Part shown: in pieces, positions 27,000 to 36,315 of the stretch
Position numbering within the stretch: position 1 is the stretch's first letter
How the letters are laid out: every line of letters begins with the position of its first letter
Assembly: GCF_030532715.1 (NCBI RefSeq)
Contig: NZ_JAUNKO010000001.1
Coordinates: forward strand, 466,867 to 530,866
DNA from: Corynebacterium sp.
Lineage (GTDB): Bacteria > Actinomycetota > Actinomycetes > Mycobacteriales > Mycobacteriaceae
Direction of reading: 5' to 3'
DNA: 64,000 bases
Notes under the pieces: generated by a model
The model's input: only the letters and a program-made list of their open reading frames with translations
Told to the model about the DNA's origin: nothing
Database searches by the model: none
Program-made: the position numbers and the translations under genes

Positions 27000-27620
27000 A
27001 TGGGACGCGAAAACTCCCGCCGATTACCGCGGCTGAGAAGGACGGCACGATCCGCCTCCGAGCCTCGGTCTGTGCTTCGTAAGTTAGGTCGATTACTACG
27101 TCCCAATCCGAACAAAGAGCCGTCCGCACACGACCCCGAACTTGACCGCGGGCTCGCACGCCTGGGCGACCGCCTTGGTCTCGACGTCCCGACGAACGAC
27201 ACCCCGCAGCGCCGCGCCGTCGCAGTAGTCAACGCCAAACCCACGCACGCGCTGGCCCGCAGCCTGTACTACGCGCCCGACATGGACGGCCAAGCCGACC
27301 CCGGCGAGGTGGTGTGGATCATGGTAAACACCAACGGCCCTGACAAACCGCCCATGGAACGCGCCATCGTTGTCGTCGGACGCGCTGCCCACAAAATCCT
27401 CGGTCTGCTGATTTCCCCAGACGACGCGCACAAAAACGAACAAAACTGGTTGGATATCGGCGCCGGCGCCTGGGACGAATCCAGCCGCCAATGCTGGGTA
27501 CGGTTGGACAAAGTCCTAGAAATCCCCGAGCTGCATATCCGCAGGCAGGGCGCCATCATCCCGAAGCATCGTTTCGACCGCATAGCCAACCGCCTGCGCA
27601 AAGAATACGGTTGGGGCTAA
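27000..27620 (+). CDS. MazF/PemK-like protein, lepA-linked actinobacterial type
   Basis: 206 residues. The N-terminal 60 are basic and probably disordered. The C-terminal part has the PemK/MazF beta-barrel pattern: PGEVVWIMVN at the start, ERAIVVVGRAAHKILGLLISP in the middle, and a closing helix with RFDRIANRLRKEYGW. MazF toxins cut single-stranded RNA. The canonical Arg and Ser/Thr sites are not obvious here and there is no antitoxin gene next to it, so it may be a domesticated RNA-binding protein. Homologues with this N-terminal extension occur next to lepA in other actinobacteria. Confidence 0.7.
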   Translation: MGRENSRRLPRLRRTARSASEPRSVLRKLGRLLRPNPNKEPSAHDPELDRGLARLGDRLGLDVPTNDTPQRRAVAVVNAKPTHALARSLYYAPDMDGQADPGEVVWIMVNTNGPDKPPMERAIVVVGRAAHKILGLLISPDDAHKNEQNWLDIGAGAWDESSRQCWVRLDKVLEIPELHIRRQGAIIPKHRFDRIANRLRKEYGWG

Positions 27621-27641
27621 CTCGGCGGCACCAAGGACAAG

Positions 27642-28430
27642 CTAGGAAATCAAGTCATCCGGCGTGTGCACCCGGCGGCCAAGCGCAGCCGACACGAGCG
27701 GCGCCCAGGGCAACTCCAGCCGCGCGGCCCGCAACAACTCGCGATCGCACATGATTTCGTCCACCGGTCCGGCCACGAGCTGGCGATTATGAATCACCAC
27801 GGCGGTGCGAGCAAACGCGTAAGCGAGGTTCACATCGTGTGTGGAGAGGACCACCGCGGCGTCGATACGTTCGAGGGTTTGCAGGAGCTGCGCACACCCC
27901 GCCGGGTCAAGGCCAGCAGTCGGCTCGTCGAGCAACAGCACCTCCGGCTGCATCGCCAACGCACCGGCCAACGCCACGCGTTTGCGTTGTCCATACGAAA
28001 GCTGCTGAGGCACGCGGTCCGCGAGGTCCGCAATCTCCGCCGCCACCATGGCGGCTTCGACACGGCGTTCTCTCTCCTCGGCGGCGAGCCCCTGATTACA
28101 AGGCCCGAACGAGACATCATCACGCACGGACAACGCGAAGATTTGATCGTCCGGCTCCTGGAGGACCAACTGGACCACCGACCGCGCAAAGTTACGGCTA
28201 CGCTTGCTGCGATCCAGTGCCTTGCCCTTCACAGTCACCGTCCCACGGGTAGGCGCCCACGAGCCGCACAGCAGCCGAAACAACGTGGACTTCCCCGCAC
28301 CATTTTGCCCAAGCAGCGCAATCCGATCGCCGGGATAAATATCCAACGAAACGCCATCAAAAATCGAAGCGCTGCCGTCATGGGCGAAACTTGCCCCACG
28401 AAGCTGCACCAACGGCGGCGATTGACTCAT
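27642..28430 (-). CDS. cbiO: Cobalt ECF transporter ATPase
   Basis: 262 residues with a complete ABC ATPase core: Walker A GQNGAGKST, the Q-loop, signature LSYGQRKRVALAGAL, Walker B VLLLDEPTAGLDP and the H-loop STHDV. It is the energising subunit of the CbiMNQO group I ECF transporter. Order on the - strand is cbiM-cbiN-cbiQ-cbiO; this last gene is 42 bp after cbiQ. Identification as cobalt (not nickel) rests on cbiN and on the upstream cobalamin riboswitch. Confidence 0.93.
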   Translation of the reverse strand: MSQSPPLVQLRGASFAHDGSASIFDGVSLDIYPGDRIALLGQNGAGKSTLFRLLCGSWAPTRGTVTVKGKALDRSKRSRNFARSVVQLVLQEPDDQIFALSVRDDVSFGPCNQGLAAEERERRVEAAMVAAEIADLADRVPQQLSYGQRKRVALAGALAMQPEVLLLDEPTAGLDPAGCAQLLQTLERIDAAVVLSTHDVNLAYAFARTAVVIHNRQLVAGPVDEIMCDRELLRAARLELPWAPLVSAALGRRVHTPDDLIS

Positions 28431-28472
28431 CTCACTTCACCTTTACTATCGTTCCACCAGCCGGCGCTCGCC

Positions 28473-29225
28473 TTAGCCGCCTACGCCCTGCGTCGAAGCG
28501 AACAAACTTAATAGCGCGATGGTGGCTAGCAGTGCCGCATACCCAACGACGTAACCCCACCGCGTCGCGGCGCCGCGCGAACCACCGACAAGGTGCATCG
28601 TTGCCAATTCACCACGCAAACTAACCCCCTCCCCGAGCCTGCGGGCGCGGGTAAAGGCCACCACAAACAGCGCAGCAATCAGCCCCGCTACCGAATGGAT
28701 CCACCTTCGAACATTGGTGTGCCCGAGGCGCAGGGCTTGCGCCTCCCACATGGTGCGAGCGGTGTCGATAAGCGTTGCAATCATCCGGTAGGTCAACGCC
28801 ATCACATGCACAATCGAACCTGGGACACCGATACGCCCGCACCAATCCATCACGTGCGCCATCGGGGTAGTCAGCGCAAACAACATGGTGGCGCTCATCG
28901 CCACCACAGAACGCAGCAACACCTCAACAGCGTCCCCCACCCCACCCGGGATCAACACCACGCCGTTGGTGGTAATCGCAAAAATAAGCGGTCCGAGGCC
29001 CACGGCAATGAACGCCGCAGGGGCCGCGACCAAACCGGCATACAGCCGCCACGGAACGCCCGCCCGCACCGCACAAACAACAATCAACACGGCAAATAGG
29101 GGCAACGCCGGGAGCGGCGGCAGCGCTATCACGCAACACGCAGCGCCCAGCAACAACGTCGCCTTTTCGCCGACGCTCACGCCCGCCCAGCGGCTCCGCG
29201 CCGCAGCAAGCTCAAGCGCGTTCAC
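28473..29225 (-). CDS. cbiQ: Cobalt ECF transporter T component (transmembrane coupling protein)
   Basis: 250 residues with five to six membrane helices and the coupling-helix motif region WEAQALRLGHTN (about residue 165) that docks on the ATPase in this family. Helix 1-2 (LLLGAACCVIALPPLPALPLFA) is typical of CbiQ. Its start overlaps the cbiN stop by four bases. It links CbiM/CbiN to CbiO. Confidence 0.92.
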   Translation of the reverse strand: MNALELAAARSRWAGVSVGEKATLLLGAACCVIALPPLPALPLFAVLIVVCAVRAGVPWRLYAGLVAAPAAFIAVGLGPLIFAITTNGVVLIPGGVGDAVEVLLRSVVAMSATMLFALTTPMAHVMDWCGRIGVPGSIVHVMALTYRMIATLIDTARTMWEAQALRLGHTNVRRWIHSVAGLIAALFVVAFTRARRLGEGVSLRGELATMHLVGGSRGAATRWGYVVGYAALLATIALLSLFASTQGVGG

Positions 29226-29554
29226 GCCTGGGTAGCATTCGCAGAGTCGCGTGACTCCTGCTCAGCCTCAGCGCGCGACCGGCCACGATAATTACCCAAC
29301 GCAAAACCCAGCACGCCGGCGCCAAGCGCAGCTTGGAATGCAAACAAGCCCGATTCCACCTCGCCCGGCAATTCGCCTACCAGCGGCTCAAACCAAGGCT
29401 TGTAATCCGGGTTCGTCTCAGCAACGATGCTCTCCGCGGCGGCATCGGTACCACCGAACTGTTCTTCAGCCGTAGGATCGCCGAAATTGAAAAACATCGG
29501 AAACGCGGCAATAACAATGGCGAGGCCAATCATGCCCCACGTTGTGGATTTCAT
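29222..29554 (-). CDS. cbiN: Cobalt transporter small subunit CbiN
   Basis: 110 residues with two membrane helices, one near each end. The extracytoplasmic loop contains the family pattern [13 protein letters not shown] and [25 protein letters not shown]-type residues (here the last part reads [13 protein letters not shown]). CbiN is required with CbiM for metal capture, and its presence separates cobalt from nickel systems. It overlaps both neighbours by four bases, so the operon is translationally coupled. Confidence 0.92.
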   Translation of the reverse strand: MKSTTWGMIGLAIVIAAFPMFFNFGDPTAEEQFGGTDAAAESIVAETNPDYKPWFEPLVGELPGEVESGLFAFQAALGAGVLGFALGNYRGRSRAEAEQESRDSANATQA

Positions 29555-30273
29555 CGGGTGACGCCCTCCTTGACCTCGCTGGTTTCGGATTCCGTGGTGG
29601 GGGTGGCCGGCTTGGCCGCTGGGGTCAGCACGCCGAGGATCCGCAGTTCCTTCGACGCAATGACACTTAAGCTACGGAACACCAGTACGGTGACGATGCC
29701 CTCCACCACGGCGAGCGGAACTTGCGTCGGCGCATACAACGCCATAAATGTGGTGGCGGCGTTGGCGAATCCGGCGGCATGATGAGCAGCAGCCAATTGC
29801 AGGGCGGTGACCACATAGGTGGATAGATCGGCAAAAAATGCCGCAAGGAAAATGGCAACGCTCGCCGATAATCCGGCTTTCCGCGAGACCTTCCACATGG
29901 CGTAACCGACCCACGGCCCCACAATCGCCATAGAAAACACGTTCGCGCCGAGGGTTGTGATGCCGCCGTGTGCCAACAGCAACGCTTGGAACAGCAACAC
30001 AATACTGCCAAGCAGCGCCATTACAGGCGGCCGGAACAGTACCGCCCCCAACCCAGTACCGGTCGGATGCGAGGACGAGCCCGTCACCGATGGAATCTTG
30101 AGCGCACTGAGCACAAACGTAAATGCACCAGCCGCTCCGAGCAGCAGACCGGTTTCCGGCTGTTCCTTGATTTGCTTCTTTACCGCCATGGCGCCGTGCA
30201 CAACAAACGGTGCTGACGCTACGCCCCACGCGATCGCATGAGATGCGGGAAGGAACCCTTCCGCAATATGCAT
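29551..30273 (-). CDS. cbiM: Cobalt ECF transporter substrate-binding membrane subunit
   Basis: 240 residues. It starts with [17 protein letters not shown], whose extreme N-terminal Met-His forms the Co(II) site in this family. Further hallmarks are the second metal region [14 protein letters not shown] and the [17 protein letters not shown] helix. About seven membrane helices are present. First gene of the operon, about 60 bases downstream of the cobalamin riboswitch. The basic/acidic C-terminal tail is not conserved. Confidence 0.95.
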   Translation of the reverse strand: MHIAEGFLPASHAIAWGVASAPFVVHGAMAVKKQIKEQPETGLLLGAAGAFTFVLSALKIPSVTGSSSHPTGTGLGAVLFRPPVMALLGSIVLLFQALLLAHGGITTLGANVFSMAIVGPWVGYAMWKVSRKAGLSASVAIFLAAFFADLSTYVVTALQLAAAHHAAGFANAATTFMALYAPTQVPLAVVEGIVTVLVFRSLSVIASKELRILGVLTPAAKPATPTTESETSEVKEGVTR

Positions 30274-30334
30274 AATGAAAACTTCTTTCGTGTCACCTGG
30301 CCCGACACCTCGCGGACCGACTTATTGTGTTCTG

Positions 30335-30520
30335 TTGCAGCCGGTCTCCTGGCTTTGTTTCGTTTCCACAGGGCGCCGCTGAAACCTTCCCACACCAAAC
30401 CGGTGCAGTGGCGTTAACCTGGGGGACCCAAGGTCAGGACGCGAAACTTTCGAAACATACAGTGGCGAGGGCCGCTGCCGGATTCCCACCGGCATTCCCG
30501 AACACTGCAACACTCCTCAC
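30335..30520 (-). ncRNA. Cobalamin riboswitch upstream of cbiMNQO
   Basis: On the - strand the region holds the B12-riboswitch core in order: GGGAATGCCGGTGGGAATCC (P2/P3 side), GCAGCGGCCCTCGCCACTGTA (J3/4 to P5, with GCCACTG split here by no insert), and the B12 box AGCCAGGAGACCGGC at 30354-30340. Adenosylcobalamin binding normally represses the downstream genes. A short GTGTC/GACAC pairing lies just before the cbiM ribosome-binding site (about 30280-30300), a possible expression platform. Here the output is the cobalt importer, matching cobalamin supply. Confidence 0.93.
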
Positions 30521-30779
30521 GTTACACCCCATGTCGACATATCCACATAAGATATTCCGCCTGCCGAAGCTTCCCCCACACTCTCCTGTCCACGCTTTGC
30601 CCTGTTCGGCAATGCCCTGCTAGACTCCCATTGTTCACCACTTGATGGGCGCGTATGTTCGCGAGCGGTCAGGACCTTGGGTCCGCCCAACATCCGCAAC
30701 CGCGCAGGCCGCAAGCTTGCGCCACCAGCGCATCCGGTGGCACATCACATTCGATCAAGACCAAGAGGTATTTTCTTTC

Positions 30780-31043
30780 ATGGCTAATATCAAGTCCCAG
30801 ATGAAGCGCATCCGCACCAACGAAAAGCGGCGCGTGCGCAACCAGGCGATCCGTTCCGCCGTTCGCACTGAGATTCGCAAGTTCCGTGAGGCTGTCGCTG
30901 CTGGCGACAAAGCGGCCGCCGAGGCTCAGCTGCGCGTCGCATCCCGCGCGCTGGACAAGTCCGTAACCAAGGGCGTCTTCCACCGCAACAATGCCGCGAA
31001 CAAGAAGTCCCGCATGGCCAATGCGTTCAACAAGATGAGCTAA
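30780..31043 (+). CDS. rpsT: Ribosomal protein S20
   Basis: 87 residues, very basic and all helical, beginning [18 protein letters not shown] and ending in the [14 protein letters not shown] segment typical of S20. The start is the ATG at 30780, preceded by AAGAGGT; the open frame upstream has no homology. It binds 16S rRNA in the small subunit. It is monocistronic, divergent from the cobalt operon and convergent with holA. Confidence 0.97.
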   Translation: MANIKSQMKRIRTNEKRRVRNQAIRSAVRTEIRKFREAVAAGDKAAAEAQLRVASRALDKSVTKGVFHRNNAANKKSRMANAFNKMS

Positions 31044-31060
31044 TTCCCAGCTCGCCTAGT

Positions 31061-31092
31061 AACCCACGCCCAGTAATTGCGCGTGGGTTTTT
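31061..31092 (+). terminator. Intrinsic terminator after rpsT
   Basis: AACCCACGC (31061-31069) and GCGTGGGTT (31081-31089) pair over 9 bp around an 11-base loop, and T residues follow directly. It lies 18 bp after the rpsT stop. Confidence 0.9.
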
Positions 31093-31138
31093 GCGTTGCC
31101 CGGCTTCCGTCCCTCACCCCACCGAACAGCTCCGCCGA

Positions 31139-32095
31139 TCACCGGGCGAGTTCGGCGATCTCCCGCACCGCGTTTTCGATTGCGTATTCGGGGTCGGCGC
31201 CGTGGCCTTTGACGGCGGCGTCGAGGTCGCCGACGATGATTACCGCTTTGGATACGGCTTCCCCGGACCACCGCCTAGCCAACTTCGCGGTCTTTTCCAC
31301 TTTCCAGGGCGGCATGTGGAGGATTCCGGCAAGTTGCCCGGAATTAAGCGCCCCACGCGTGGCGTACAAACGTGCGATAGCGCCGACGTTTCCGGAGAGC
31401 GCGGCGGCGAGCATGACGGGGCTCATTCCTAATTGGAGGGCGCGCCGGGTGGAGGCGAGCGCCCGGGCGGTTTGACCGGTGCAGGCAAGGTCTGCGATAT
31501 CGAAACCGCTCACTTCGGCGACGCCAGCATAGTAGGCACGAACGTTGTCTACTGTGACGTCCCCGCCCGTATCGGCGACCAACTGGCTCACCGCGGAGGC
31601 GAGCTCGCGCAGATCACTGCCGACGCCCTCCAAAACCGCATGCACGACGTCCGGCGTGACCTTTACTCGATGTCGGCGAAACTCCGCGGTGACAAACCCC
31701 GGCCGATCCTTGGGTTTCACCTGGGCGACCTCGTGGACTTGGGCCACGGCTCGAAATTGCTTCACCATGGACTTTGTGCGCCCTCCACCGGAGTGGAGGA
31801 TAAGCAGGTAAATGCCCGGGGCGGGGTTGGACGCGGCGTCGAGAAGCAGCCGGGCGGGATCTTTACCAGCCTCGTCCGTGTTCGTGAGCACTACGATGCG
31901 GTCTTCGGCGAACAGGGAGGGGCTGAGCAATTCCGCCAACTCACCAACGGTAAGCTCACCTGCGCGCAAGGTGGACACGGGAACATCCCCGCCGGTGTGC
32001 TGCCGAACTTGGTGCACAATCTCGTCGCGGGTGCGTTCGGCGAGGAACGGCTCGTCGCCAAGAATGAGGTGAACGGGGGCAATCACACGAACCAT
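31139..32095 (-). CDS. holA: DNA polymerase III delta subunit
   Basis: 318 residues from the ATG at 32095. The start VIAPVHLILGDEPFLAERTRDEI corresponds to the delta-subunit opening (LGDEPFL, P-loop remnant). GIYLLILHSGGG and the PWKVEKTAKLARRW segment near residue 245 match the family. Delta opens the sliding clamp in the clamp loader. It starts 1 bp after the stop of a TspO-like gene on the same strand; in related genomes it usually follows comEC directly. Confidence 0.93.
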   Translation of the reverse strand: MVRVIAPVHLILGDEPFLAERTRDEIVHQVRQHTGGDVPVSTLRAGELTVGELAELLSPSLFAEDRIVVLTNTDEAGKDPARLLLDAASNPAPGIYLLILHSGGGRTKSMVKQFRAVAQVHEVAQVKPKDRPGFVTAEFRRHRVKVTPDVVHAVLEGVGSDLRELASAVSQLVADTGGDVTVDNVRAYYAGVAEVSGFDIADLACTGQTARALASTRRALQLGMSPVMLAAALSGNVGAIARLYATRGALNSGQLAGILHMPPWKVEKTAKLARRWSGEAVSKAVIIVGDLDAAVKGHGADPEYAIENAVREIAELAR

Positions 32096-32096
32096 C

Positions 32097-32930
32097 CTAG
32101 GCACGATGCCTGCGTTGCAGCACACCAACCCCCACTGCGTTGATCACAGCGAGCAGCAACATCACCGCGACGAGCACCACCACCCCCGGGCGTGCTGCCG
32201 CCCCGCCTTCTCCAAAAACATGTCTGATAAGGATGCCGAGGGTGGCCCACACCAGCACCAACGCGTACGCCGTATCCCGCAGATACACGGAATTCCAAAA
32301 ACCCATGCTCAGCCCCATAAACAGCGCCGCACCCAGCCAAAAGGTTTGGTTTTCAAACAGTGGGTGCCAGCCGATGCTCACCAGCCACACGTAGAAGTTT
32401 GCCACTACCGCCACGGTAATCCAGCCGAAGTACACCATAAACGGCAACACCGCGCACACGTAGTCCGCAATCGAACGCTTCTCGTAGGTGGCTTGATGCA
32501 CTTTGCGCACAATCATCGACAGCACCACAAACAAGGCAATAATTAACAAAAGTGAAGCATCTATCGCGCGGTAATGCCAGGCGAAAATCCACCCAATATT
32601 CAGCAGGCAGGAACCGATAAATAGCACGCTGATTCGGGCGAATGCTTGCCGCTCAACGAGGGAGTGGAAACGAGCCCTAATCGGCGAAAATTGATACACC
32701 ACATATATTGCCAATAGGGCGTAGATGACGGACCAAATAGAAAACGTAAAGCCCACAGGGGTGAAATAGTTACTGTATCGCTGAGCTACTTCACCGGTGG
32801 TAAAACCGCCAATGCGCAGCGTGTTTGCAATAGTGTTGACAGCAAGGGTGACCACCAAAGCGACAACTGACAACCATTTCAAGGCTCGTTCTTCCCGTAA
32901 TCTTGCCTTCGGATCAGCCGCTAGGATCAC
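32097..32930 (-). CDS. TspO/MBR-related tryptophan-rich membrane protein
   Basis: 277 residues from a GTG at 32930 preceded by AAGGAGG; the open frame continues to 33029 but has no upstream site. Eight or nine membrane helices are visible. FTPVGFTFSIWSVIYALLA (about 60-80), LLNIGWIFAWHY and MVYFGWITVAVVANFYVW (about 165-185) match the Trp-rich TspO-like transporter family often annotated as tryptophan-rich sensory protein or lantibiotic permease-like. Ligand and role are unknown. It is placed between comEC and holA, which are normally adjacent. Confidence 0.75.
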   Translation of the reverse strand: MILAADPKARLREERALKWLSVVALVVTLAVNTIANTLRIGGFTTGEVAQRYSNYFTPVGFTFSIWSVIYALLAIYVVYQFSPIRARFHSLVERQAFARISVLFIGSCLLNIGWIFAWHYRAIDASLLLIIALFVVLSMIVRKVHQATYEKRSIADYVCAVLPFMVYFGWITVAVVANFYVWLVSIGWHPLFENQTFWLGAALFMGLSMGFWNSVYLRDTAYALVLVWATLGILIRHVFGEGGAAARPGVVVLVAVMLLLAVINAVGVGVLQRRHRA

Positions 32931-33092
32931 GGTCCCCTCCTTACAATAAACGAACCTCAATATATCACGGTTGTTCAAGCAACTTACATAACAACCCAAA
33001 CGGAATTCTGGCAACTCAATTCTAACCAACGGCCCGGCGGAAATCAGCGGAACTCACCGATTGCGGACGTGGTCACCACCGAGTTTCACGGC

Positions 33093-34766
33093 TCAAAATC
33101 TACCGTCGCGGGCGTGTTGGGTGCCGTCGCTATAGAGGGCTACCTCGCCATCGCGATTCGGGTACAACACAGGGATCCCGCCCTTGGTTCGCGTGGGGCG
33201 ATCTCGTGCCGCCCCCTGATCGTCGAGCACCACTACCACTTGAGTGCCCGCGGGTGGCTCGTAATCACCTTCGACCTTTTGCTCAACTACCACGCTCAGT
33301 TGCGTCAGCGGGACTTCCTTGACCCCATACCACCAATGCACGCGCGGCAGCAGCCACAGTGCCATGCCCACAAGCGCCACCCCTAAAACCGCGCGGCCAT
33401 AGCCCCGGTGGAACAGATACAGTACCCACAGGCTGCCCAACACCACCCATCCCGCGGGCGCCTCCAATTGCGGCCCGGCAAGCACGGTTGCCACAGTGTG
33501 GATCCACCAGGCGCAGGGTTCTATACACATCATTGGAAGCGCCTCCAGGCCGCCGGGCAGCAGCGCGCAGCACACCGCGACCAACCCGACGATAGTGATC
33601 ACCCCCACCACGGGCGCCACCAACATATTTGCCAGCACGCTGACCAAGGGCACGCTGCCAGTCATCATCGCAATGATCGGTGCGGTGACCACGTCCGCGG
33701 CAATGGCTACCCCCAATGCGCGCACCACCACGTCCGGCATGCGTCGGCCACCGATGGCAAGCCGCGCCAACGCCGGCACGAGCAGCGGTTGCAACACCAC
33801 GATTCCTGCGGTGGCAGCCACAGACAGGGCGAAACCATAGTGCACGGCTAGGTTGCTATCCCAAAGCACGAGCGTGCACACGGCAAGCGCCAACCCGTGC
33901 ATCGGCTGCATCTTCGAGCTATTGATCACCGCAAGGAGCCCAACCATGCCGGTCACCCCAGCGCGCAGCACGCTCGGCTCGCACCCCACCAACCCCACGA
34001 ACCCAGCCAGCGAAACCCCGGCCGCCGCAACCTGGACGCGGGGCGGTAGCGTTAGTAATTTCGCTACCGCAAACGCGGCCGTGATCACGATGGCAACATT
34101 GGATCCGCTCACCGCCGTGAGATGAGACAACCCGGTACTCATATAGAGCTGCCGGTCCGCATCCGATTGCATGTTCACATCCCCAAGTACCATGCCCGGC
34201 ACCAACCCTTGGGCATGCTCACTCAACCAGTAATGGCACGCCTGCGCGAATACTTCGCGGACGTATCCGGTGGCCGCCTGCCAGCCATGCGGTGGTGCAA
34301 GTACGCGCATGTCCCGCGCACTCAACGCGTACTCCAACAAGCCCGCGCGCTCGCTTGGCCGTGCCTGCAGCGCCGCTTCCACCACCGCCCCTGCCGGTGG
34401 TGGGTCACCACGCAGCATGACTGGGAGCTCGACGGGGTAGCTCGTTGAGTCTACCGTGACCAGCCAAAACCCCTCGCGGACTTGCTTGGGATGTTCCGAA
34501 ACGACACCCCGCACCAACCCCGGCGAGGCCGTACCGGGCGCGCCCCAGCCCAACGCGGCGACGGCGCGCACGCGGAGCCAAGCAGTTGCCGCTGCCACGC
34601 CACCGCCACAGCTCAGCACTATCGCCTGCCCCGGTTGCCGGCAGCACAGCGCCGCCACCCCGGCCGCAACGATGACACCCGTGGCCGCGAATGGCATCCG
34701 TAGCACCACGAGGGCGGTGGCCGCCCACATGAGTGCGGCCACTGGGATCAGCCGCAGTTCGCTCAT
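33093..34766 (-). CDS. comEC: ComEC/Rec2-type competence membrane channel
   Basis: 557 residues. The competence domain has GLSHLTAVSGSNVAIV (about residues 212-227) and the following membrane helices. The C-terminal metallo-beta-lactamase-like domain of Bacillus ComEC is absent; the tail after the last helix is only about 70 residues. Many corynebacterial ComEC proteins have this short form. In competent bacteria the protein forms the channel for single-stranded DNA uptake. Its start overlaps comEA by four bases. Confidence 0.9.
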   Translation of the reverse strand: MSELRLIPVAALMWAATALVVLRMPFAATGVIVAAGVAALCCRQPGQAIVLSCGGGVAAATAWLRVRAVAALGWGAPGTASPGLVRGVVSEHPKQVREGFWLVTVDSTSYPVELPVMLRGDPPPAGAVVEAALQARPSERAGLLEYALSARDMRVLAPPHGWQAATGYVREVFAQACHYWLSEHAQGLVPGMVLGDVNMQSDADRQLYMSTGLSHLTAVSGSNVAIVITAAFAVAKLLTLPPRVQVAAAGVSLAGFVGLVGCEPSVLRAGVTGMVGLLAVINSSKMQPMHGLALAVCTLVLWDSNLAVHYGFALSVAATAGIVVLQPLLVPALARLAIGGRRMPDVVVRALGVAIAADVVTAPIIAMMTGSVPLVSVLANMLVAPVVGVITIVGLVAVCCALLPGGLEALPMMCIEPCAWWIHTVATVLAGPQLEAPAGWVVLGSLWVLYLFHRGYGRAVLGVALVGMALWLLPRVHWWYGVKEVPLTQLSVVVEQKVEGDYEPPAGTQVVVVLDDQGAARDRPTRTKGGIPVLYPNRDGEVALYSDGTQHARDGRF

Positions 34767-35434
34767 AGCGTGATGAGCCCTTTGACCTGCTCGAATTTGG
34801 CGGCGCCTATCCCCTTGACTTCCTGTAATTGCTCCACGCTGCTAAAACCCCCGTTGGATTCCCGGAACTCTACGATCGCGTGTGCGGTTTTCTCCCCCAC
34901 GCCGGGCAGTTGTTGGAGTTCCTCCGCCGAGGCGGTATTAATGCTGGTGAGCCCGTTTCCGGGTGCCGCCGGATCCCCACCGGGCGCGCCCGGCACTGGT
35001 ATCGGCTCGCCTTGCGCTGGCACCACGATCTGCATCCCATCGGTAGCCTTTTGCGCTTGATTTACCGCAAAAATGTTCCCTTCGGGTTTGATCCCGGCGT
35101 GCGCTAAGGCGTCGGCGATGCGGGCGTTGGGCGCGAGGGTAACCAGCCCGGGCCGTTCCACCTCCCCAACCACGGACACCACCACTTCCTCCGGCTGGGC
35201 AACCTGTGTTGTTGACGCCGCGAATGCTGAGGAAAACGCCTGTTCCGGGGGTGTTTCCATCGCCGATTGCGACCACAGCAGGTAGCCGACGAGACCGCCG
35301 ATAAGCACCCCGCCCAGCGCCAACCCCTGCCGGGTGGAAACCTTCAAGCGTGGTGTTGGGTATTCCACATCTAGTAGCTCCTCCTGACCGGTGGGAGCCG
35401 TAAATTCTTTCAACCTATCAATCGCGCTTCCCAT
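34763..35434 (-). CDS. comEA: ComEA-type DNA-binding protein with SLBB and helix-hairpin-helix domains
   Basis: 223 residues. One membrane helix (about 36-55), an SLBB domain (about 84-140: VSVVGEVERPGLVTLAPNARI), a Pro/Gly-rich linker, and a tandem HhH domain at the end (SINTASAEELQQLPGVGEKTA and VKGIGAAKFEQVKGLI). ComEA binds incoming double-stranded DNA outside the membrane and delivers it to ComEC, encoded immediately downstream. Whether uptake still works in this organism cannot be seen. Confidence 0.93.
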   Translation of the reverse strand: MGSAIDRLKEFTAPTGQEELLDVEYPTPRLKVSTRQGLALGGVLIGGLVGYLLWSQSAMETPPEQAFSSAFAASTTQVAQPEEVVVSVVGEVERPGLVTLAPNARIADALAHAGIKPEGNIFAVNQAQKATDGMQIVVPAQGEPIPVPGAPGGDPAAPGNGLTSINTASAEELQQLPGVGEKTAHAIVEFRESNGGFSSVEQLQEVKGIGAAKFEQVKGLITL

Positions 35435-35583
35435 ACCTCACCACGGTAAGCGCAGCTCACGGGCCACAACAGGGCTCGCAACATCCCCCCAATCATGCCC
35501 TGTGAATAGAGCTAGGTTATCCACAGGTTCGCTTGGCACACCTGCGTCAAACCTTGCGGGTGGGCGCGCGTTCGGCTATGGCA

Positions 35584-36012
35584 TTATACGGTCACCAGGC
35601 CTTCCAACCAGCGGAATTTTTCCTGTCCAATTCCCCGCACGTTTCGCAGCTCCTCGAGCTCCTGGAAACCACCGTTGAGCTCGCGATATTGCACAATTGC
35701 ACGCGCCGTAACCGACCCCACCCCGGGCAAACTGTCCAACATTTCAAACGTCGCCGTATTGATGTTCATTTTATTTGCGTCCGCGGCGGTGGGAATTGGG
35801 GGCATCGCCGGCGTTTCCACGGTGAGTGCAGCTGCATCCTTCGGCGCTTCCAGCGCTAATCGACGCCCCGGCTGCCGCCCCGGGCGCGTCACATACAGGC
35901 AGCAGCCCACTCCTAAGAACAGGGCGAGCGCCCATGCCAACCGGATTCGCCGTGTGCGTTTCTCTTCGATTTCTCGCTGTTGGTTGCGACGTTGACCTGC
36001 GACTGTTCCCAT
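35584..36012 (-). CDS. Second, short ComEA-like helix-hairpin-helix protein
   Basis: 142 residues. A basic N-terminus, one membrane helix (about 24-42, RLAWALALFLGVGCCLYV), a linker, and a C-terminal HhH pair nearly the same as in ComEA: NINTATFEMLDSLPGVGSVTARAI and VRGIGQEKFRWLEGLVTV. There is no SLBB domain. It lies 149 bp upstream of comEA on the same strand, so it is a tandem paralogue. It may be a second DNA receptor or a truncated duplicate; the HhH residues GVG and GIG are intact, which argues against decay. Confidence 0.85.
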   Translation of the reverse strand: MGTVAGQRRNQQREIEEKRTRRIRLAWALALFLGVGCCLYVTRPGRQPGRRLALEAPKDAAALTVETPAMPPIPTAADANKMNINTATFEMLDSLPGVGSVTARAIVQYRELNGGFQELEELRNVRGIGQEKFRWLEGLVTV

Positions 36013-36315
36013 ACATCCACGCTAGACACACAACCTCACCCCAGTCAGTATGTTCATCGAAGTTTTAGGGCAATTATCCGCATTCTGCTACGAGTTTCAT
36101 ACGCGCAACCAGCGCAAAAACCCACAGCAAATCTCGCACACACGGACGAACTACCGGTGCGGGGCCGGCGGGCGCCATCACGCCCCTCACGCCATGCCCA
36201 CGCCGCAATACCTAAGAAGGCAACTTAGCTCGAATTAATATTAGGCATAATATATCCTTACGTTATCTAATGTATAGCCAAACATTCACCATGTTTGGTT
36301 CGCGAAGGAGGATGC
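36013..36315. other. 303-bp intergenic region, AT-rich towards the right
   Basis: Between the divergent short comEA-like gene and the proline-rich membrane protein gene. Bases 36230-36290 are rich in A and T (several TAATAT/CATAAT elements) and probably carry the promoter of the rightward gene; no single -35/-10 pair stands out. No coding sequence or RNA was recognised. Confidence 0.5.

Noticed and set aside
30322-30513. 63-codon - strand frame upstream of cbiM
   Set aside because: Coincides with the cobalamin riboswitch; the conserved RNA motifs explain the sequence.
33093-34766. comEC as a truncated pseudogene
   Set aside because: Lack of the metallo-beta-lactamase domain is common in corynebacterial ComEC, and the frame is intact and coupled to comEA.
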